Positions 1-7,358 of a stretch of DNA of 11,156 nucleotides are shown one piece after another. The translations under genes were made by a program, and so were the position numbers. Every line of letters begins with the position of its first letter. The stretch's first letter is position 1. Origin of the DNA: Weeksellaceae bacterium (GTDB taxonomy: Bacteria > Bacteroidota > Bacteroidia > Flavobacteriales > Weeksellaceae); assembly GCA_022701475.1 (NCBI GenBank), contig JAKOOI010000494.1, positions 1 to 11,156 on the forward strand, given 5' to 3'. The notes beneath the pieces are model-generated. The model had not been told where the DNA came from. It worked only from the letters and a program-made list of their open reading frames with translations, and made no database searches.

Positions 1-39
1 TACGGACATAAGATAAAAATGTTTATAGGGTTTTAGATC

Positions 40-58
40 CGGCAGGACGATCCTGCCG
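40..58. repeat. Perfect 8-bp-stem palindrome downstream of the PAAR-like gene
   Basis: CGGCAGGA, a 3-base loop (CGA), then TCCTGCCG form a strong hairpin 31 bases past the stop of the PAAR-like gene. No run of T follows the stem on the minus strand, so it is not a canonical intrinsic terminator. It could still stop or stabilise the 3' end of the T6SS cargo transcript, or be a REP-like palindrome. Nothing else is recognisable in positions 1-89. Confidence 0.5.
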
Positions 59-89
59 TATGGTTATGTTTTTGCTAAAGATCTTGTTT

Positions 90-428
90 TCAGTCTACCT
101 CATGGTTTTCAGTATGTCCTTTATCGCTTACGGAGATCTTTCCGCCCTGGGAGCAGGTGCAGAAGCTCTGCCGGGTAAGGATCTTTGATCCGTTGATGGT
201 ATCTTTGGCAGCGGTATTCATCCAGGCGCTTACCTGAGGCTTGCAGTTTTTTTGAGTAATGCTGCACGTCCCGAAGGCAGGGATATTGGTTTCGGCTTCT
301 TTATCTTTTTCGGTAGCGATCAGTTTATTACCGGCTTTGCAGAATTGCTGGCTGGTAACTGACAGCTTGCCGGGGGAGGACCCCTTGTCGCAGCTCAGCT
401 GCGCCTGTTCTGTTATTTTTGCGGGCAT
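90..428 (-). CDS. DUF4280 PAAR-like T6SS spike-tip protein
   Basis: This 112-residue protein has the pattern of the DUF4280 family, which takes the place of PAAR proteins in many Bacteroidota T6SS loci and is thought to cap the VgrG spike. Visible hallmarks are an N-terminal AxLxCDKG segment (about residues 8-15), a central NIPAFGTC segment, a CKP motif about ten residues later, a W in the following segment, and a C-terminal FCTCSQGGKISV stretch. Six cysteines are spread along the protein, a usual feature of the family. There is no signal peptide or membrane segment, as expected for a protein loaded on the T6SS in the cytoplasm. It is the third gene of the minus-strand cargo module, after vgrG and the 198-residue gene, 97 bases beyond the latter. 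The start is ATG at 426-428 and the stop is TGA at 90-92. It carries no toxin extension, so it is a plain tip protein. Tip function is inferred from family and context. Confidence 0.85.
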   Translation of the reverse strand: MPAKITEQAQLSCDKGSSPGKLSVTSQQFCKAGNKLIATEKDKEAETNIPAFGTCSITQKNCKPQVSAWMNTAAKDTINGSKILTRQSFCTCSQGGKISVSDKGHTENHEVD

Positions 429-525
429 AGGGATAATTTTTAGGGTATTCCTTATTTTTCATGCTGCCTCATTGTGCCGGACAGCATGTATTCAGCAGAA
501 AGCTATTTTTCGCCACGTATTCAGT

Positions 526-1122
526 TCAGTGCGGTTTTTCCCTTTCATACATGATTTTGCCCGGCCTGCCTCCGGCATGGAGGATGACGCGTTCAGAGAT
601 TCCGTCCCTGCCGTTCAGGATCATAACGATGATTCCGGGTTTCCCTTCGTATTCTCCCCTGTACCGGATGATATAGTAGAAGGTGTGCTCCCGGCGTTCA
701 ATGAATCGCTCGATACAGGTATTATCGGAGAAGGGGTCGATCTTATTCTCCTCACAGAACTGCAGCACCTGATGAGGAGTGAAAAGGAATCCTTCTTCCT
801 CATTTTCAGCAGAAACCGGTTTTCCGTTGGAATCAAATACATACCTTGTTCCCACAACGGCTCCTCCGTTGCGGAAGGTGACCCATTTGCGTTTGATAAT
901 ACCTGTAGGGCCATACTCCTTATATATTGAAAAGCAGCTTCCTGCACGGGTGATGTACGTGGCAAACCAGCTTCCTTCTTCGCCGGCACCTTCTTTCAAT
1001 ACAGTTCCATGTCCGTCTCTGTGTACGCGGGTGAGGCCCTGTTCATTGCCGTCATAGAATTTCCGGATATCGAAATATTCGGTACCGGGATTTACAAGTC
1101 TGGTAAAATCTTCTGTTTTCAT
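526..1122 (-). CDS. Hypothetical protein between vgrG and PAAR-like gene; candidate adaptor or immunity protein
   Basis: This 198-residue protein is of unknown function. It begins MKTEDFTRLVNPGTEYFD and shows repeated short beta-type segments. One, around residues 90-105, has the form GTRYVFDSNGKPVS and resembles YwqK/MORN-like strands. A predicted helical stretch, TPHQVLQFCEENKID, follows at about 114-128. The last 60 residues end in a beta segment with a G-x-P-G-K-I turn. There is no signal peptide, lipobox or membrane helix, so it should be cytoplasmic. It starts 31 bases after the vgrG stop, in the typical AATATGAAA start context, so it is almost certainly co-transcribed with vgrG. Its place directly after a toxin-bearing VgrG makes it the obvious immunity candidate. 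A cytoplasmic protein would not protect against a periplasmic protease, however, so an adaptor or chaperone role for VgrG or PAAR loading is at least as likely. I recall similar proteins beside flavobacterial PAAR genes, but without certainty. Confidence 0.75.
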   Translation of the reverse strand: MKTEDFTRLVNPGTEYFDIRKFYDGNEQGLTRVHRDGHGTVLKEGAGEEGSWFATYITRAGSCFSIYKEYGPTGIIKRKWVTFRNGGAVVGTRYVFDSNGKPVSAENEEEGFLFTPHQVLQFCEENKIDPFSDNTCIERFIERREHTFYYIIRYRGEYEGKPGIIVMILNGRDGISERVILHAGGRPGKIMYEREKPH

Positions 1123-1152
1123 ATTAATAAAATGTATAGTCGGTTGTTTACG

Positions 1153-4100
1153 TTAAAGGGTTAGAAACACCATCGGTTCAGGATGTCTGAAAAATGCGCT
1201 GGAGGATTTTTCTCTTTTTGCATTTTCCTGCATGATTTTCCATTGCCAATGGGTAGTGGTATATACATTTTTGCGCAGGCTGAAGTCTGCTGCAGTGTCA
1301 GAATAATCCATAATGTTATCGGTGGAATATTGCTTGAAAATAAAAGGGCTTTCAGGATCAAAGGTATGCGGTAATCCCAGTACATGCATAATTTCATGGG
1401 TAGTAACGTTCCGGCTATCCGCATCAAATCCTCCTTTGAAAAGTATGGCTGCTTTGTATTGAAACAATGCATAACCGACTGCCTGGTCACATTTCTCATT
1501 AATCACGAATACCTTTATGATATCATTATATTTACCCTGATAGGATTCTTCCAGGTTCTCTACCAGGAACTTCATAAGATGATTGCCGTGCGTGTCAACA
1601 TCAAATACATACGTAAAACTATTATTTATAGTGGCAAAGGCATTGATCGTTGATTGACGATTATGTTTTATTCCGCTTGCCGTATCTAAATCAACACTAC
1701 AATCCAAAGAAACGGTTTTTTTAAAAACCGGATTGATCAGCGCCTGATTCAGATAGGTCTGAGCTTCATGTTCGCGTGCCCAGATCTCACCAAATGTTTT
1801 GCCGTTACCGATATCGGTTTTCACCTCTACAAAAACAACAGGAGCTTCATATCTTTTTTTATTTGCTTTTACTACCACTCCTCCCACCAGGATTTTCCGG
1901 GTTTTTCCATCGGGGCCTTTATATTTTGCATCTACTTCTATAATAAAATCGTTCTCAATTTCTTCAAGGCATGTAATGCTGGCATTGATTTTATGACTAC
2001 CAACGGATAAAGGGAAAGGATCGTGAACAATGGCAAACTTATGAGTGTCATACTTAAATTTTATACTGTCTACAGGACGCTTAATATCTACCATAAGATC
2101 CAGATCAGCATGGGTATTGGTATAGACGGACTCCTTTTTTATTTCCGCTCCTCTGCTTTTTCTGAAATAACTTTTTGGATACAAAGACAGATAGGGAAAA
2201 GCATAGGACACTGAAGTTACCTTTCCCCCGGCGTCTATATAATCAAAGGTATAGCTGCGAAAAGTTGAAATCAGTTTTAGATATTCTCTTTCATCCCGTA
2301 TAAAATTTTTTTCATCCATCCATCCTGTAAATTCCCTGTAATCCTTATCGCCCGGTAAGTCAGTATCTCCGGCTCTCACCCAGTCGAAGCCATAGCCTAT
2401 ACCGTTCCAGGTTGTTTTTGGGCGGAAGTGCACCAGGCATCTTCCGTCCATTTTCTTCTCCAGTGGAGCATAATCCCTGGGGGTATTGGAATGGCTGTTG
2501 CCGTCTTTGCCCAGCACATGGGTCTGGCCCTTGCTGTTGACGGTGGTCTCCTGCTCGGAGTGGATCATCAGCTTTTCCATCCCGGCAACGTGGGTGGTTT
2601 TGCCCTGGATGGTGGTTTCCTCTTCGGAAAGCAGGCTGGTTTTCCCGCTCTGGATGTTCAGGTGCACGGGTACGGACATTTCCATCAGCGGGGTAGAGAA
2701 TACGGCGCCCGACATCATATGGAAAGCGGCCAGGTTGCCGGACATGAACTCCATGCTGTTGCCGGTCTTTACTTCCAGGTTTTTCCCGGAGCTCATGATG
2801 ATGTCCTTTCCGGCGCTGAACTCCATATTGCCCGGGGCCGTTATGCGGATATTGCCTTTCCCGTCCATGAAATAAGTGTTCCCGCTGGGATCTTCAATGG
2901 TAAGGCTTTTGTCCAGGTCGTTCATCAGCACTTTGATGCCGCTTCGGGTCTGTATGGACTTAAGGTAGTTGTCTACGCCTCCGCCGCGGCCGTTTTTCCC
3001 GTGGAACATCCCGCCCATGGCGAAAGGGAAGTCGGGATGGCGGTATTCAAATCCCACCATCACCTGATCGCCTACCTCGGGTATGGCTACGAATCCGCGG
3101 TTCTGCTGCACGCTGCCGGTTCCCCCGGCGTCGGGGCTCATCATCCGGATGAAGTGGGTGGAAGAACCGCCGGCCTGCCACTGGAACCGGACACGGATCC
3201 TGCCCTGGCTCCGGGGATCGGTATTGGAAATGACGGTAGCCACCTGCGGGTCTGCCTTGGGAACGGTGAATTCCGGCCTGGGCATAAATCCGGTCCCTTC
3301 GGCGATGGCTTTAAAGTGTCCGTGGTAATTTCCCCGGGCATCCACTTCATGGGACACTTCAGTAACCATGATCCGGGTAAAATAGGAAGTGGTGTTGGAA
3401 TCGGGTTTTCTCATTTCCAGGTCGGCCACGCATCCCGGGTAGAGGAAAGGGATCATGGTCTCGCCGGAAACGGAAAGGACTTCCGTGGCCGCGCTGCCGC
3501 GGGAGCTTTGCTGGGCGTCATCTACATCCATTTCCACATTCGCAGCAAAGGGAACGGGAACAAAAGAATCGGTTTTATAAATGTCCTGATTCAAGGTGTA
3601 AGCCTGCCCGGGAAGTTCACCCGGATGCTTCACCATCCGCCCGATGCCTTCCATTTTTTTATCCCTGCTGCTGTTATAGCCGAAATATCTGGGTTGAGTG
3701 TAAGTGGCATTCAGTTCAACCTGTACTTTGTTCACGCTGCTTCCATAAGTCAGAATCAGCGGCTTTTCATGGGGCGGGAGCTTCCCAAAGTGGAGGATTT
3801 CCCCGTCATAGTAAAACTGCTCGCCGTAGGCCTCGGCAATTCTTGCCAGGTAATTGTAGTGGGTCTCGTTATACTGCGAACTGTAGCTGATGTAGCTTTT
3901 ATTTTGGGTATCGATCCGGACATCGAACTTCTGTAAGCCGAGGCCCTGGCTGATAATGCTTTGGGCGATAAAGGCGGTGTTCACCGGTTTTTCCCCGCCG
4001 AAGCTCTGGAAGTGGGGAGCGGCATCGAGCAGCAGGGTAGGGCTTCCGCCTTTAAGGACAATATCGCCCAGGCTCATCTGCTCCTGGCTGAAGGCCACCC

Positions 4101-4410
4101 GGGTAACGACACCCACGAAGGTACGTTCCGGACTGTCATTTTCGGTGTCCCTGTACCGGAAGATCACAGTGATGCGCTTGCCGAGAAAGTGTTGTGCTTC
4201 ACTGAGCCGGTGGTCCTGGATATTGCCCAGGGCATCATGGGGAAGGGTCAGCTCAAAAGAATGATGGGTACTGGCACTCTGCTCCAGACGGAAATGCTTG
4301 AAATGGCGGATGATCCTGCCTTCGATGATGATCTCAAGGCCAACCATCCGGGCCATGCCGGGAAGGGGGATGCCGGCGGTAAGGCCGGTAGTGGAAATAT
4401 TTTTGTTCAT
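1153..4410 (-). CDS. vgrG: Evolved T6SS VgrG with C-terminal metzincin protease domain
   Basis: This 1085-residue spike protein has a fused effector. Residues 1 to about 385 are the gp27-like base. An OB-fold (gp5-like) domain begins at about 391 with a DPRSQGRIRVRF segment and runs to about 475. Residues 490-650 are a beta-helical needle with repeated G/N/S-rich strands. From about 650 comes a 435-residue extension not needed for a spike. It opens with a LVHFRP...YGFDW segment (about 652-675), which I recall from other Bacteroidota T6SS cargo proteins. It ends in a zinc protease signature, H1005-E1006-x-x-H1009-x-x-G1012-x-x-H1015, followed by T-F and a Met-turn, NIMDYS, with Met1034. That arrangement is metzincin and resembles peptidase family M43. 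P. aeruginosa VgrG2b is a known precedent for a protease-tailed VgrG. The start at 4410 (MNKNIST) was preferred to an in-frame ATG 57 bases upstream, because VgrG homology begins only after it. The extension is more A+T-rich than the core. Confidence 0.92.
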   Translation of the reverse strand: MNKNISTTGLTAGIPLPGMARMVGLEIIIEGRIIRHFKHFRLEQSASTHHSFELTLPHDALGNIQDHRLSEAQHFLGKRITVIFRYRDTENDSPERTFVGVVTRVAFSQEQMSLGDIVLKGGSPTLLLDAAPHFQSFGGEKPVNTAFIAQSIISQGLGLQKFDVRIDTQNKSYISYSSQYNETHYNYLARIAEAYGEQFYYDGEILHFGKLPPHEKPLILTYGSSVNKVQVELNATYTQPRYFGYNSSRDKKMEGIGRMVKHPGELPGQAYTLNQDIYKTDSFVPVPFAANVEMDVDDAQQSSRGSAATEVLSVSGETMIPFLYPGCVADLEMRKPDSNTTSYFTRIMVTEVSHEVDARGNYHGHFKAIAEGTGFMPRPEFTVPKADPQVATVISNTDPRSQGRIRVRFQWQAGGSSTHFIRMMSPDAGGTGSVQQNRGFVAIPEVGDQVMVGFEYRHPDFPFAMGGMFHGKNGRGGGVDNYLKSIQTRSGIKVLMNDLDKSLTIEDPSGNTYFMDGKGNIRITAPGNMEFSAGKDIIMSSGKNLEVKTGNSMEFMSGNLAAFHMMSGAVFSTPLMEMSVPVHLNIQSGKTSLLSEEETTIQGKTTHVAGMEKLMIHSEQETTVNSKGQTHVLGKDGNSHSNTPRDYAPLEKKMDGRCLVHFRPKTTWNGIGYGFDWVRAGDTDLPGDKDYREFTGWMDEKNFIRDEREYLKLISTFRSYTFDYIDAGGKVTSVSYAFPYLSLYPKSYFRKSRGAEIKKESVYTNTHADLDLMVDIKRPVDSIKFKYDTHKFAIVHDPFPLSVGSHKINASITCLEEIENDFIIEVDAKYKGPDGKTRKILVGGVVVKANKKRYEAPVVFVEVKTDIGNGKTFGEIWAREHEAQTYLNQALINPVFKKTVSLDCSVDLDTASGIKHNRQSTINAFATINNSFTYVFDVDTHGNHLMKFLVENLEESYQGKYNDIIKVFVINEKCDQAVGYALFQYKAAILFKGGFDADSRNVTTHEIMHVLGLPHTFDPESPFIFKQYSTDNIMDYSDTAADFSLRKNVYTTTHWQWKIMQENAKREKSSSAFFRHPEPMVFLTL

Positions 4411-4445
4411 AGGGTGTGTTTTGGGTTTTTCTGATAACTCAAGAA

Positions 4446-4465
4446 GCTGATATTTGAATCTCAGC
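4446..4465 (-). other. Weak hairpin between glycosyltransferase gene and vgrG
   Basis: GCTGA and TCAGC (4446-4450 and 4461-4465) can pair around a 10-base loop in the 72-base gap between the glycosyltransferase stop and the vgrG start. The stem is only five pairs and has no T-run right after it, so it could be a poor terminator or chance. I see no clear Bacteroidota promoter (TAnnTTTG) for vgrG in this gap; the nearest approach is TATCTTTT. Whether vgrG is read through from the glycosyltransferase gene is therefore open. Confidence 0.25.
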
Positions 4466-4482
4466 AATAAAAGATATTATGC

Positions 4483-5628
4483 TTAAAACTTAAACAGGCG
4501 GCTTAGACATTTCCGGACATCTGCATTATGCCGGTTAAAATCAATTTCCTGCTGTCTCTCCCGGATATGCAGGATCAATGCTTTATTGTTCAGAATTTCT
4601 ATCATAGCTGCCATCAGGTTTTCAGGGTCTGTACCGGTAATGATACCCGTCTCACGATGACGGATCATTTCCCGGACACCGCCTTCATCTGTACTGATCA
4701 CAGGCTTATTAAGAATGAGGGCTTCCCCCACTGCAAGGGGATAGGCTTCATATCGCGAAGGCTGAATGTAAAAGTCGGCAGCCGTAATGTAGGGGTATGG
4801 ATTTTTCTTCATTCCCAAAAGAAAAAAAGTGTTTTCCACTTTAAACAGCCTGATCTTTTCTTTTAGCGTCAGATAATCAGGCCCCCCGCCTATGATAGCA
4901 ATATGATGCTTGATACCTGCTTTTATCAGTTCAATATGGGCATCAAGCAGAAGATCATATCCTTTCTGGTAGCATAGCCTTCCTATCGATACAAAGAGGC
5001 TCGTCCTGTTCATGATCATCCGTTCAGCAGGATCCTCAATTTTTTCTTCTGCTTTTGTAATAATATTTTCAAGATCAAACGCATTCCTAATTATCACTCC
5101 TTTGGGAATTCGTATTCCTGTGAATTCTTCTACGTTTTTATAGCTACTCTCAGAGACAAAAACGGTTACATCACATCTGTTCATCATTTCAGCGATAGAT
5201 CTTCCGAACTTCAGAGGATGGTGAGACAGGTCGGAATGGAACCAGTTGATTTTCTTTGACTGTTTAAAAGGGCTGTTTACAAGTCCTGCTAAAGACGAGT
5301 GCATGGCTGCTACTTCTATATCCGGGATAAAACGGATCTTTCTTTTTAGTAGACCGGGAAACCGGTAATACATCTGAATCTTCATATATCGGACTGCAAG
5401 CTGAAAAAAACGGATGATCTTATTATCTGACATGTACTGCTTACCTTTTGTTAGTATGATGACATGTATTCCTTCAGGGATTTTATCAATCAGTTCCCCT
5501 TGGCCAATAGTAATAAGCAGGTGAGGTTCAAATTCTTTTGGGTTTATATGTTTTATAATATCTAGTGTGACTTTTGCCACCCCTCCCATTTCCATAGAAC
5601 GTATTCTGAAAAGTATCTTTTTTCTCAT
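4483..5628 (-). CDS. GT4-family glycosyltransferase (GT-B fold)
   Basis: This 381-residue protein has the layout of retaining GT4 glycosyltransferases, which move a sugar from a nucleotide sugar to a lipid-linked or glycan acceptor at the cytoplasmic membrane face. The N-terminal Rossmann half has the acceptor-side glycine loop MEMGGVAKVT (residues 12-21). The C-terminal half opens with a SIGRLCYQKG segment holding Arg217 and Lys222, at the positions of the nucleotide-phosphate-binding pair. It contains the EX7E motif, Glu294 to Glu302, followed by the NKPVISTDEGGVREMI stretch that usually contacts the donor. The length is normal for the family. It starts with ATG at 5628 in an A-rich context. 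No other polysaccharide gene lies nearby, so the product (capsule, O-antigen or glycoprotein glycan) cannot be told. The gene looks more A+T-rich than the flanking C1q-like gene and the vgrG core, hinting at separate acquisition. Donor and acceptor are unknown. Confidence 0.9.
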   Translation of the reverse strand: MRKKILFRIRSMEMGGVAKVTLDIIKHINPKEFEPHLLITIGQGELIDKIPEGIHVIILTKGKQYMSDNKIIRFFQLAVRYMKIQMYYRFPGLLKRKIRFIPDIEVAAMHSSLAGLVNSPFKQSKKINWFHSDLSHHPLKFGRSIAEMMNRCDVTVFVSESSYKNVEEFTGIRIPKGVIIRNAFDLENIITKAEEKIEDPAERMIMNRTSLFVSIGRLCYQKGYDLLLDAHIELIKAGIKHHIAIIGGGPDYLTLKEKIRLFKVENTFFLLGMKKNPYPYITAADFYIQPSRYEAYPLAVGEALILNKPVISTDEGGVREMIRHRETGIITGTDPENLMAAMIEILNNKALILHIRERQQEIDFNRHNADVRKCLSRLFKF

Positions 5629-5793
5629 TTTTATGTGTTTTTATATATTACTTTTTTGTAGGTCAGTTTATATTCTACATCCTGGTATTTCCTCAAGCGT
5701 CCGTACTAAGAAGGATATAAAGCAGAATATCGTTGTGTATCATTTATTGCTGTTATTTCAGAGAATTTGCCGGTTTGCAGTTATAATTGGTAA

Positions 5794-6729
5794 CTACCTC
5801 ATCCGTTTTACCGAAAACTGGCTGACGGGGCCGGATCCCGTACTTCCGGAGCTTTGGCTGGCGAGGGTGATCCCCGCCCAGCTGTTGGCCATCCGGAAGG
5901 AATACGTATCGGCGGCAAGCAGGTCTGCGGAACTGATCAGGGTATAGGTCTGCAGGCCTCCATCAGGAGCCGAAAAGGTATCATTCACGCGCGAGATCCA
6001 TTTGCCCGTGGTATCGTTCCAGAGGCCGATTACCGGATACGAGCCGTTAGCGCTGGAGAGCTGGGCATTGATGATAATTTCATAGGTGCCATTGGCGGAT
6101 ACCTTAAAGGAGTTGCCGGTGGCAGACCCTGAATACCGGTTTTCATTGTCCAGGATTTCGCGGTTCAGGTTACCGATGACCATTGGGACATTGGTTGCAG
6201 GAACCGTGAAATCGGCAGTCATCTGGGCTGTGATCTGCTGGGCAACGGTCATCTGTCCGTTAATGGCAATTACGGTTCCGGTGGTGGCATTGCCCTGAGG
6301 AACGGTGATGCTGTTTCCGCCGATCGGTTTCCACTGCCCGCCGGTGACATTGGCATTGACGGCGCCGTTGGGATTATAGAAATAATAAAACCCGGGCGTT
6401 ACGGAAACGGCGGTAGAGGAACGGTTTCCGGCAGTAAGGGTGGTTCCGGTAGCGTTATTGTATACGATCATCCCGTCGAACCAGGTGGGAAAACTTGTTC
6501 CGGCTGCCGTAAGGGCAAACTGAAAGTTTACCAGGTCTACCGAAGGGATGATGATTCCTTTTCCGGTATAGGGGCCGGCACCGGACTGGGTACTGAACCC
6601 GGCGCTTCCGTCGATCATGGCATTGGAACCGGTAATACCGAAAGTCAGTCCGTTATTGACCTGGATCTGGGCGTGCATTACGGTAAAAATCATCAGCCCT
6701 GCGGTCCCGGGCCCTAGTTTTTTTCTCAT
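5794..6729 (-). CDS. Secreted C1q-like jelly-roll protein
   Basis: This 311-residue protein is of a type abundant in Chryseobacterium and related flavobacteria. The proposed start at 6729 gives MRKK, a short hydrophobic run and a likely signal-peptidase site after MHA, with the mature chain starting QIQVNNG. An upstream in-frame ATG at 6780 would add 17 residues ahead of this and spoil the signal peptide. Residues about 25-130 form the family's N-terminal part, with GKGIIIPSVDL, FPTWFDGMIVYN and the PGFYYFYNPNG segment. Residues about 190-311 have the rhythm of a C1q/TNF-like beta-sandwich: NSFKVSANGTYEIIINAQLS, then a GLWNDTTGKWISRVNDTF segment, and a final strand VSQFSVKRMR. Such proteins are thought to be surface or extracellular; a role in adhesion or glycan binding is only a guess. 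No type IX sorting domain is visible. It has its own promoter at 6838-6868. Function is not established. Confidence 0.8.
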   Translation of the reverse strand: MRKKLGPGTAGLMIFTVMHAQIQVNNGLTFGITGSNAMIDGSAGFSTQSGAGPYTGKGIIIPSVDLVNFQFALTAAGTSFPTWFDGMIVYNNATGTTLTAGNRSSTAVSVTPGFYYFYNPNGAVNANVTGGQWKPIGGNSITVPQGNATTGTVIAINGQMTVAQQITAQMTADFTVPATNVPMVIGNLNREILDNENRYSGSATGNSFKVSANGTYEIIINAQLSSANGSYPVIGLWNDTTGKWISRVNDTFSAPDGGLQTYTLISSADLLAADTYSFRMANSWAGITLASQSSGSTGSGPVSQFSVKRMR

Positions 6730-6837
6730 AGGTATTCTGTTATGGCATCCGGAACGGGAACATATACGGTTGTATTTCATCTCCAGGCTGTGCAGATCTC
6801 CTGCCGGTATATCATGTGGCGTGCCGGTTTACGGAGT

Positions 6838-6868
6838 CAAAAATAACCTTAAATCAGTGGGCTGCAAA
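6838..6868 (-). promoter_or_regulatory. Bacteroidota-type sigma promoter for the C1q-like gene
   Basis: Read on the minus strand, TTTG (6868-6865), exactly 19 bases, then TATTTTTG (6845-6838) match the Bacteroidota housekeeping consensus TTTG-N(17-23)-TAnnTTTG at every fixed position. Transcription would start near 6831, about 100 bases before the chosen ATG at 6729 and about 50 before the alternative ATG at 6780. It is the only full match I found in the window. The spacing and position just upstream of a gene make chance unlikely. Confidence 0.7.
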
Positions 6869-7225
6869 AGGATAGCTTATAGGATGTTTAAGATGTTCCT
6901 GTAGGAATTTTTATACAAATCCAGGCAAATCAATAGGGGGTCGGTTGGGATGGCTTAACAAACAGCATACCTCCGGCATGCTTATTATTCTGCCTGCTGT
7001 TTCTACGCAGATCATAGTCCTGCGGAGTATTACACCCGCCCCGGAGGACCGGAATGGGCAGCTTATTATGATCACGTAAACCCGGAGAAAAGATCAGGTG
7101 AGCAGGCGGCAATTAACTTAACGTGAGCTCGATGTAAATCAGGTATATGGTTAATAGGATTGATTTCAGCCCATTTATTACGGGATGCCTGATGATCCGG
7201 CTTCAACCAAATGCGGATAAGTTTT

Positions 7226-7235
7226 GGCTAAAGCC
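7226..7235. repeat. Short GGCTAAAGCC palindrome, partial REP-like unit
   Basis: GGCT-AA-AGCC is a shorter version of the core of the larger palindrome that starts 32 bases further right (7258-7275), in the same orientation. The pair suggests a tandem arrangement of REP-like hairpins with one unit decayed. On its own the 10-base match is weak. Confidence 0.4.
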
Positions 7236-7257
7236 CCATGTATGCCGCTATAATAAT

Positions 7258-7275
7258 GTCGGGCTAAAGCCCGAC
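7258..7275. repeat. REP-like palindrome GTCGGGCT-AA-AGCCCGAC
   Basis: A perfect 8-bp stem with a 2-base centre (effectively a 4-base loop) is followed by CCCTATTGATT. I recall intergenic palindromes of the form GGGCTTTAGCCC in Chryseobacterium-type genomes, so this is probably a dispersed REP-like element. Its copy number cannot be judged from this window. Confidence 0.55.
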
Positions 7276-7358
7276 CCCTATTGATTGATGCAACTCATTT
7301 AATGTGAACCCGAAGCAGAGACCGGATGGCAAGGCTGATGGGCAATCCGGATACCGGA

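Larger units (their letters stand above)
6928..7286. repeat. Segment bounded by inverted AATCAATAGGGGTCGG repeats
   Basis: The left copy at 6928-6944 reads AATCAATAGGGGGTCGG. The right copy at 7271-7286 reads CCGACCCCTATTGATT, its reverse complement except for one extra G on the left. The 359-base segment between is non-coding. The right copy joins the palindrome at 7258-7275, but the left copy lacks the second half of that palindrome. This could be two oppositely oriented REP-like units, or a MITE-like element with worn ends. No target-site duplication is evident. Confidence 0.5.

Noticed and set aside
40..58. Canonical intrinsic terminator for the PAAR-like gene
   Set aside because: The stem is strong, but no T-run follows it on the minus strand, so it is reported only as a palindrome.
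259..930. A 223-codon plus-strand open frame
   Set aside because: It runs antisense across both the PAAR-like and the 198-residue genes, and no family is recognisable, while both minus-strand genes are well supported.
2428..3936. A 502-codon open frame on the plus strand
   Set aside because: It lies wholly antisense to the VgrG core. The G+C-rich codons of vgrG suppress stops in the opposite frame. Its translation is H/G/V-rich low-complexity protein with no family signature.
4411..4467. An upstream ATG that would lengthen VgrG by 19 residues
   Set aside because: The added residues are unlike VgrG N-termini, and the ATG at 4410 has the more usual context and matches where family homology begins.
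6930..7112. A 60-codon minus-strand open frame, and an opposing plus-strand frame ending near 7126, in the repeat-rich gap
   Set aside because: The plus-strand frame has no good start, neither shows a known small-protein pattern, and both overlap repeat structure. I looked for a bacteriocin-like leader (double-glycine type) and saw none that convinced me.
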